Source: Amylibacter sp. (lineage in GTDB: Bacteria; Pseudomonadota; Alphaproteobacteria; Rhodobacterales; Rhodobacteraceae). Taken from it: 9,801 bases of DNA. The stretch's first letter is position 1. Each line of letters starts with the position of its first letter. The stretch covers positions 1 through 9,801 of the forward strand of contig DAOUQS010000051.1 of assembly GCA_030625465.1 (NCBI GenBank). Reading direction: 5' to 3'. The translations under genes and the position numbers were made by a program. The notes beneath the pieces are model-generated. The model saw only the letters and a program-made list of their open reading frames with translations. It searched no databases and had not been told where the DNA came from. Below are positions 6,510 through 9,801 of the stretch, piece after piece.

Positions 6510-7145
6510 ATGTTACGGACGGTTTTAGCCATGCTTTTTCTGGCACTTCCCGCACATGCGCAGGGCGAACGCGCAGGTGATTTTGATTACTACGTCATGT
6601 CGCTGTCATGGACACCCACATGGTGTAATTTGACAGGTGATGCACGCCGCTCGCCGCAATGCGAAACAGGGCGCGGCTTTGGCTTCACCCTACACGGGCT
6701 TTGGCCGCAATACACAGATGGGGGTTATCCCAGCTTTTGCCGGACAACCGCCCGCAACCCGTCACGCAACATGAGCAATGACATGGCCGATATTATGGGC
6801 ACCAGCGGCCTGGCATGGTACCAGTGGAAAAAACACGGCCGCTGCGCGGGGATCAGTGCGGCGGATTACTACGCATTATCACGCAAAGCCTACGCCAGCG
6901 TGACCCGCCCGACAATTTTCCGCAAACTGAAACGCGACATAAACCTACCCGCATCCGTGGTTGAAGAGGCCTTTATGGAAGCCAATCCGACACTGCTGCA
7001 AAACCAGATCACCGTCACCTGCAAGGCCCATAAAATCCAGGAAGTACGGATTTGCCTAAGCAAGGATTTGGAGCTGGTGAAATGCGGATACGATGTATCA
7101 CGCGATTGCGCCTTGCGCGATGCCGGGATGGGAATGATGCGTTAA
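6510..7145 (+). CDS. Secreted ribonuclease T2-family protein with altered CAS2 motif
   Basis: RNase T2 enzymes are secreted or periplasmic endoribonucleases that cleave RNA through 2',3'-cyclic phosphates. The 211-residue product begins with a short signal peptide (hydrophobic 5-15, probable cleavage after AHA, residue 17). The mature part starts DFDYYVMSLSWTPTWC, typical of bacterial T2 proteins. CAS1 is intact: FTLHGLWPQY with catalytic His62. CAS2 reads WYQWKKHGRC (103-112): the usual His-Glu pair is Tyr104-Gln105, while Lys108 and His109 are kept. Several cysteines should form disulfides. The start is set by AAAAGGA (6494-6500), 9 nt before the ATG, and by the signal peptide; the in-frame extension upstream is antisense to trcR. 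My impression is that related alphaproteobacterial proteins show the same CAS2, so it may be a lineage variant; activity is uncertain. Confidence 0.9.
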   Translation: MLRTVLAMLFLALPAHAQGERAGDFDYYVMSLSWTPTWCNLTGDARRSPQCETGRGFGFTLHGLWPQYTDGGYPSFCRTTARNPSRNMSNDMADIMGTSGLAWYQWKKHGRCAGISAADYYALSRKAYASVTRPTIFRKLKRDINLPASVVEEAFMEANPTLLQNQITVTCKAHKIQEVRICLSKDLELVKCGYDVSRDCALRDAGMGMMR

Positions 7146-7327
7146 GATCAAGACCCATTAACCCTGCACCTACCAGCTTGATGCGCTTTAACTTCTCCTA
7201 CTCCCCCAATCGCAAGTCAACCATTTCACGTCCATCCTGTATTTCTAGCGCAAAATAGTTAACAAACCATATCGCCCCGTTTTCACGACCTAATACAGAC
7301 ACTGATTTTCGAATATATTGCCGGATA
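7146..7327. other. Convergent intergenic gap, RNase T2 / quinone oxidoreductase
   Basis: This 182-nt AT-rich gap lies between two converging stop codons. I see no clear terminator hairpin for either gene. The minus strand has a frame that runs from inside the oxidoreductase gene through the gap to a stop at 7198. Its final 34 codons, from a GTG, read like protein (VSVLGRENGAIWFVNYF and onward), but no convincing ribosome site or known family is visible. I do not call it a gene. Confidence 0.5.
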
Positions 7328-8314
7328 TCAACCCTGCGTGCGCAACATAATCTTACCCATATGCGCGCCCGCTTCCATACGCGTATGCGCATCATTTGCG
7401 TCACACAAATCAAACACCTGATCTATCACAGGCGCCAAGCGACCCGTTTCAATCATGGGCCAGACTTTCGTGCGTAATTCATCTGCAATCCGCGCTTTTT
7501 TCAGCGTGCTTTGCGGGCGTAAAAACGACCCCGTTAGGGTCAATTCCCTGGCCATTATATCAATCAAATTTACAGTCACTTTCGGGCCTTGCAAAAACGC
7601 GATATTAACCAGCCTGCCGCCACGCCCCAAAGCCTTAAGGTTGCGCGGCGTATATTCGCCGCCAACCATATCCAGAACCACGTCAACACCGCGCCCGTCT
7701 GTCGTGTTCAATGCAGCCTGCACAAAGTCATCTTCACGGTAGTTCACCGCCATATCCGCGCCTATTTCCAGACACTTAGCGCATTTTTCGCCCGATCCCG
7801 CAGTCGCGACAACACGCGCACCAAACAGCTTTGCCAGCATGATCGCAGTGGTGCCGATACCGCTGGTTCCACCATGGATCAGCAGGGTTTCACCCGCTTG
7901 CAAACCTGCCTTGATAAACAGGTTGAACCAGACCGTAAAAAAGGTCTCTGGCAGGGCTGCCGCAGCAGCAAATTCCAGGCCTTTGGGCACTGGTAAAATA
8001 TGCGCGGCATCGGTTAGCGAATAATCCGCATAACCACCCCCCGGCAACAGCGCACAAACCGCATCGTCAACGGCCCAGTTTGTGACCCCGGCACCAAGGG
8101 CCGCGATCACCCCGGCGCTTTCCAGCCCCAACAAATCAGAGGCACCTTTGGGCGGATTATAAAGCCCTGCGCGTTGCAAACAGTCCGGGCGATTAACCCC
8201 TGCGTAATGGTTTTCGATTAATACTTGGCCATAGCCGGGTTTTGGAATGGCTCGCTTCGAAATCTGCAGAACCTCTGGCCCGCCATGTTTTGAAATCTCG
8301 ATAACGCGCATCAT
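7328..8314 (-). CDS. Zinc-free NAD(P)H:quinone oxidoreductase (MDR superfamily, PIG3-like)
   Basis: Medium-chain reductase of the quinone oxidoreductase branch, likely using NADPH to reduce quinones or related enones. The 328-residue product has the GroES-like N-terminal domain (about 1-125) with AGVNRPDCLQRAGLY (38-52) and LLGLESAGVI (61-70), typical of the PIG3/QOR group. The zinc-ligand residues of alcohol dehydrogenases are absent. The Rossmann domain carries HGGTSGIG (147-154). The region ALPETFFTVWFNLF matches the family closely, and the C-terminus HMGKIMLR is the usual QOR ending. Length is standard. The ATG directly abuts the TAA of the aminotransferase gene (TAAATGATG), with AAGAGGTGG inside that gene as ribosome site, so translation is probably coupled. 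A second ATG follows immediately. The physiological substrate is not known. Confidence 0.93.
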   Translation of the reverse strand: MMRVIEISKHGGPEVLQISKRAIPKPGYGQVLIENHYAGVNRPDCLQRAGLYNPPKGASDLLGLESAGVIAALGAGVTNWAVDDAVCALLPGGGYADYSLTDAAHILPVPKGLEFAAAAALPETFFTVWFNLFIKAGLQAGETLLIHGGTSGIGTTAIMLAKLFGARVVATAGSGEKCAKCLEIGADMAVNYREDDFVQAALNTTDGRGVDVVLDMVGGEYTPRNLKALGRGGRLVNIAFLQGPKVTVNLIDIMARELTLTGSFLRPQSTLKKARIADELRTKVWPMIETGRLAPVIDQVFDLCDANDAHTRMEAGAHMGKIMLRTQG

Positions 8315-9193
8315 TTATGCCACCTCTTGCCGGCTGAACCTTGAATGGGAATAATCCCAGTAAATCTCACGCGCTCGCATTGTGATCGGGCAATCAGGCA
8401 TCACGCGATCCTGATATTTTGCAACCGGCATAACCTTGGCAATATTACCGGTGCAAAAAATCTCGTCCGCTTTGTCAAAATCGTCCAGCACCATGGTGGT
8501 TTCAGTGACTTTCACACCATCGGCCCGCAGCAATTTGATCACCCTTTGGCGGTTCAGCCCATTCAAAAAAGTCCCGTTGGGAACAGGCGTAAACACCTCA
8601 CCATCCCGTACCGCAAACACATTGGTCGAGGCGGTTTCCGCCACGTTCCCGTCAATATCCAGCGATAGCGCATTATTGAAACCGCGCTTGCGGGCATCCG
8701 CCATGATGCGCCCGTTGTTGGCATAAAGCGAGCCTGCCTTGGCCTCTGTCATCGCCATATCTTGGCGCGGGCGGCAATAGGGGGAAACCGTCAAAGCGAA
8801 TGTGCCGATCTTGGGCATCGGCAGTTCTTCGATACAGATCGAGAAACCGGTGCTTGACGGATCAACATCTATAATCCCCGGCGTGCCCTCTTTTGCCCAC
8901 ATCATCGGGCGGATATAAAGTTCCGCATCAGGGGCGAACATCTTGCAGCCTTCTTCGCACAGGCCGAAAACAGTGTCGGCATCGACCGGTGCAATCATGC
9001 CCATCACTTCGGCAGAATGGATGATGCGTTTGCTGTTCAAAATCAGATCAGGGCGCACGCCCTCGAATTGGCGCGCACCGTCAAACACCTGGCTGCCAAG
9101 CCATGCCGCATGATCTGCCGCACCGATTATCGGCGTGTTGCCTTCGTGCCAGCGACCTTCGTAATAGGTAACTATTTTTCCGCCTAAACCCAT
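8315..9193 (-). CDS. ilvE: Class IV PLP-dependent aminotransferase, branched-chain amino acid type
   Basis: Probable branched-chain amino acid aminotransferase, moving amino groups between Leu/Ile/Val and 2-oxoglutarate. The 292-residue product has the fold-type IV pattern: VFDGARQFEG near residues 36-45, YIRPMMW (93-99), the PLP-binding Lys152 in TEAKAGSLYANN, the loop DGNVAETASTNVF with Glu186 for the pyridine nitrogen, and GTFLNGLNRQRV then CTGNIAKVMPV. Length fits this alphaproteobacterial group, slightly shorter than E. coli IlvE. The Shine-Dalgarno TGAAGGA lies just before the ATG. D-amino-acid aminotransferase and aminodeoxychorismate lyase share the fold; the overall resemblance favours the branched-chain group, but substrate is inferred. 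It lies 14 nt short of a 120-nt gap after COQ9 and its stop codon touches the quinone oxidoreductase start. Confidence 0.85.
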   Translation of the reverse strand: MGLGGKIVTYYEGRWHEGNTPIIGAADHAAWLGSQVFDGARQFEGVRPDLILNSKRIIHSAEVMGMIAPVDADTVFGLCEEGCKMFAPDAELYIRPMMWAKEGTPGIIDVDPSSTGFSICIEELPMPKIGTFALTVSPYCRPRQDMAMTEAKAGSLYANNGRIMADARKRGFNNALSLDIDGNVAETASTNVFAVRDGEVFTPVPNGTFLNGLNRQRVIKLLRADGVKVTETTMVLDDFDKADEIFCTGNIAKVMPVAKYQDRVMPDCPITMRAREIYWDYSHSRFSRQEVA

Positions 9194-9297
9194 GTCAAAT
9201 CCTTCACGTTAAGATTTTGGGTAACTTTATTTTGCACATCACTCAAGTCAGAACAGTCCTCTAGTAAAAATTAAAGGGGCTGTCCTAGATAACCAAC
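9194..9297 (-). other. COQ9 - aminotransferase intergenic region with imperfect inverted repeat
   Basis: A 104-nt AT-rich spacer in front of the aminotransferase gene. An inverted repeat pairs 9251-9260 with 9276-9285 (10 bp, one mismatch and two G-T pairs, 15-nt AT-rich loop). On the minus strand no T-run follows, so it is a poor intrinsic terminator for COQ9. The tetranucleotide CTAG, rare in many bacterial genomes, occurs twice (9261-9264, 9285-9288). I could not assign a promoter, although a minus-strand TTGAGT lies about 50 nt before the ATG. Confidence 0.45.
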
Positions 9298-9801
9298 TTA
9301 TGACATCTCTGTTTTGCCCGGCAAATCATCCGGTGCATGGGTTTCGGGCTTCTGGACCGTTGGCAGGAATGCCGCAAACGCTTTCGCCAGCGGGTTATCT
9401 TTCAGCTTGGCTTTCACCGTTTCGAACTGCATCACATTATCAATACGACGATCCAGAAATGCCCATGTTTCAACAGAACCTTCACTGTCATCCCCCAGCC
9501 AGAACAGCAAGGTGGATGAGTATACGGCCGAAAGTGTCGCCCGTTTAGTGTACCAGTTCACATCGGTCGATGTGTCACCCAATGCATCCCAAATTTTGTC
9601 CGTTGTGGCCCACAAGGCTTGTGCGCCTTCGGCGGCATACATAGGCAATGCGAACAGGCCAACACCACGCCGGACTGCCTCTTTTTCATTAGCCACAGCC
9701 TCAATGCGTAATTGCACGGCCCTAGCGATACGGTCGCGAAAACGCATCTCGGACAGATCAGTTGCCGCCAGCGCATCCAGCATATCTGTGTCAGCCATGC
9801 G
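9298..9801 (-). CDS. COQ9 family protein, 5' end outside the window (partial)
   Basis: COQ9 is a helical, TetR-like lipid-binding protein that assists ubiquinone biosynthesis, in mitochondria by presenting intermediates to the COQ7 hydroxylase. The visible 168 residues include LAATDLSEMRFRDRIARAV, a KEAVRRGVGLFALP segment, and the strongly conserved block DTSTDVNWYTKRATLSAVYSS through FWLGDDSEGSVETWAFLDRRI. The ATG at 9798 would give 166 residues, but family members of this group are around 220 and the sequence begins in the middle of the domain, with the frame still open at the window edge. I therefore treat that Met as internal and the gene as truncated by the window. The tail (after about residue 145) is Pro/Lys-rich and unconserved. 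It is followed on the same strand by the aminotransferase. Confidence 0.9.
   Translation of the reverse strand, partial: RMADTDMLDALAATDLSEMRFRDRIARAVQLRIEAVANEKEAVRRGVGLFALPMYAAEGAQALWATTDKIWDALGDTSTDVNWYTKRATLSAVYSSTLLFWLGDDSEGSVETWAFLDRRIDNVMQFETVKAKLKDNPLAKAFAAFLPTVQKPETHAPDDLPGKTEMS

Noticed and set aside
7142..7161. TTAA pair as a CtrA binding site
   Set aside because: The spacing between the two TTAA is 12 nt, not the 7 nt of the CtrA consensus, and it lies between convergent gene ends.
9796..9798. ATG at 9798 as the true start of the COQ9 protein
   Set aside because: The frame stays open to the window edge, and the domain normally has about 50 or more residues before this point.

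Overview
The window is an ordinary piece of alphaproteobacterial core chromosome, most likely Rhodobacterales (Roseobacter/Rhodobacter group) with a fairly AT-rich genome. The main evidence is the combination of MipZ (the alphaproteobacterial division-site regulator), a DUF1013/TrcR cell-cycle regulator, a cysteine-free L31, COQ9, a SPOR-tailed D-Ala-D-Ala carboxypeptidase and an alphaproteobacterial class IV aminotransferase. I see no mobile-element gene, CRISPR array, rRNA or tRNA.

Layout. Positions 1-727 (+): rplS and rpmE, a tight two-gene ribosomal unit closed by a strong intrinsic terminator. Positions 779-1656 (+): a candidate promoter and mipZ. Positions 1677-3059 (-): a secreted penicillin-binding carboxypeptidase with a C-terminal SPOR domain, convergent with mipZ. 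Positions 3060-3364: an AT-rich divergent intergenic region with two neighbouring dyad-symmetric elements. Positions 3365-5594 (+): clpS, an RsmC-like methyltransferase and an unusual short-chain dehydrogenase, probably co-transcribed and closed by a terminator that also works in the opposite direction. Positions 5645-6376 (-): trcR, with a readable promoter and Shine-Dalgarno. Positions 6510-7145 (+): a secreted RNase T2-family protein, divergent from trcR. Positions 7146-7327: a convergent gap. Positions 7328-9801 (-): the end of COQ9, a class IV (branched-chain type) aminotransferase and a zinc-free quinone oxidoreductase, the last two joined stop-to-start.

How the genes relate. Several neighbours concern growth and division: ribosomal proteins L19/L31, the division-plane ATPase MipZ, a septal-type peptidoglycan carboxypeptidase, the N-end-rule adaptor ClpS, and TrcR. 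The COQ9/quinone oxidoreductase pair on the right is metabolic. These links come from gene function and position; nothing in the sequence proves co-regulation.

The most notable features are enzymes with altered catalytic motifs. The SDR has Cys where the catalytic Lys of YxxxK should be and a broken NNAG motif. The RNase T2 protein has Tyr-Gln where the second catalytic motif normally has His-Glu. Other leads are the double dyad upstream of clpS/dac, a palindrome in the trcR/RNase T2 promoter region, an imperfect inverted repeat between COQ9 and the aminotransferase, and coding-looking sequence in the 7146-7327 gap. I did not find a convincing new multi-gene system here.
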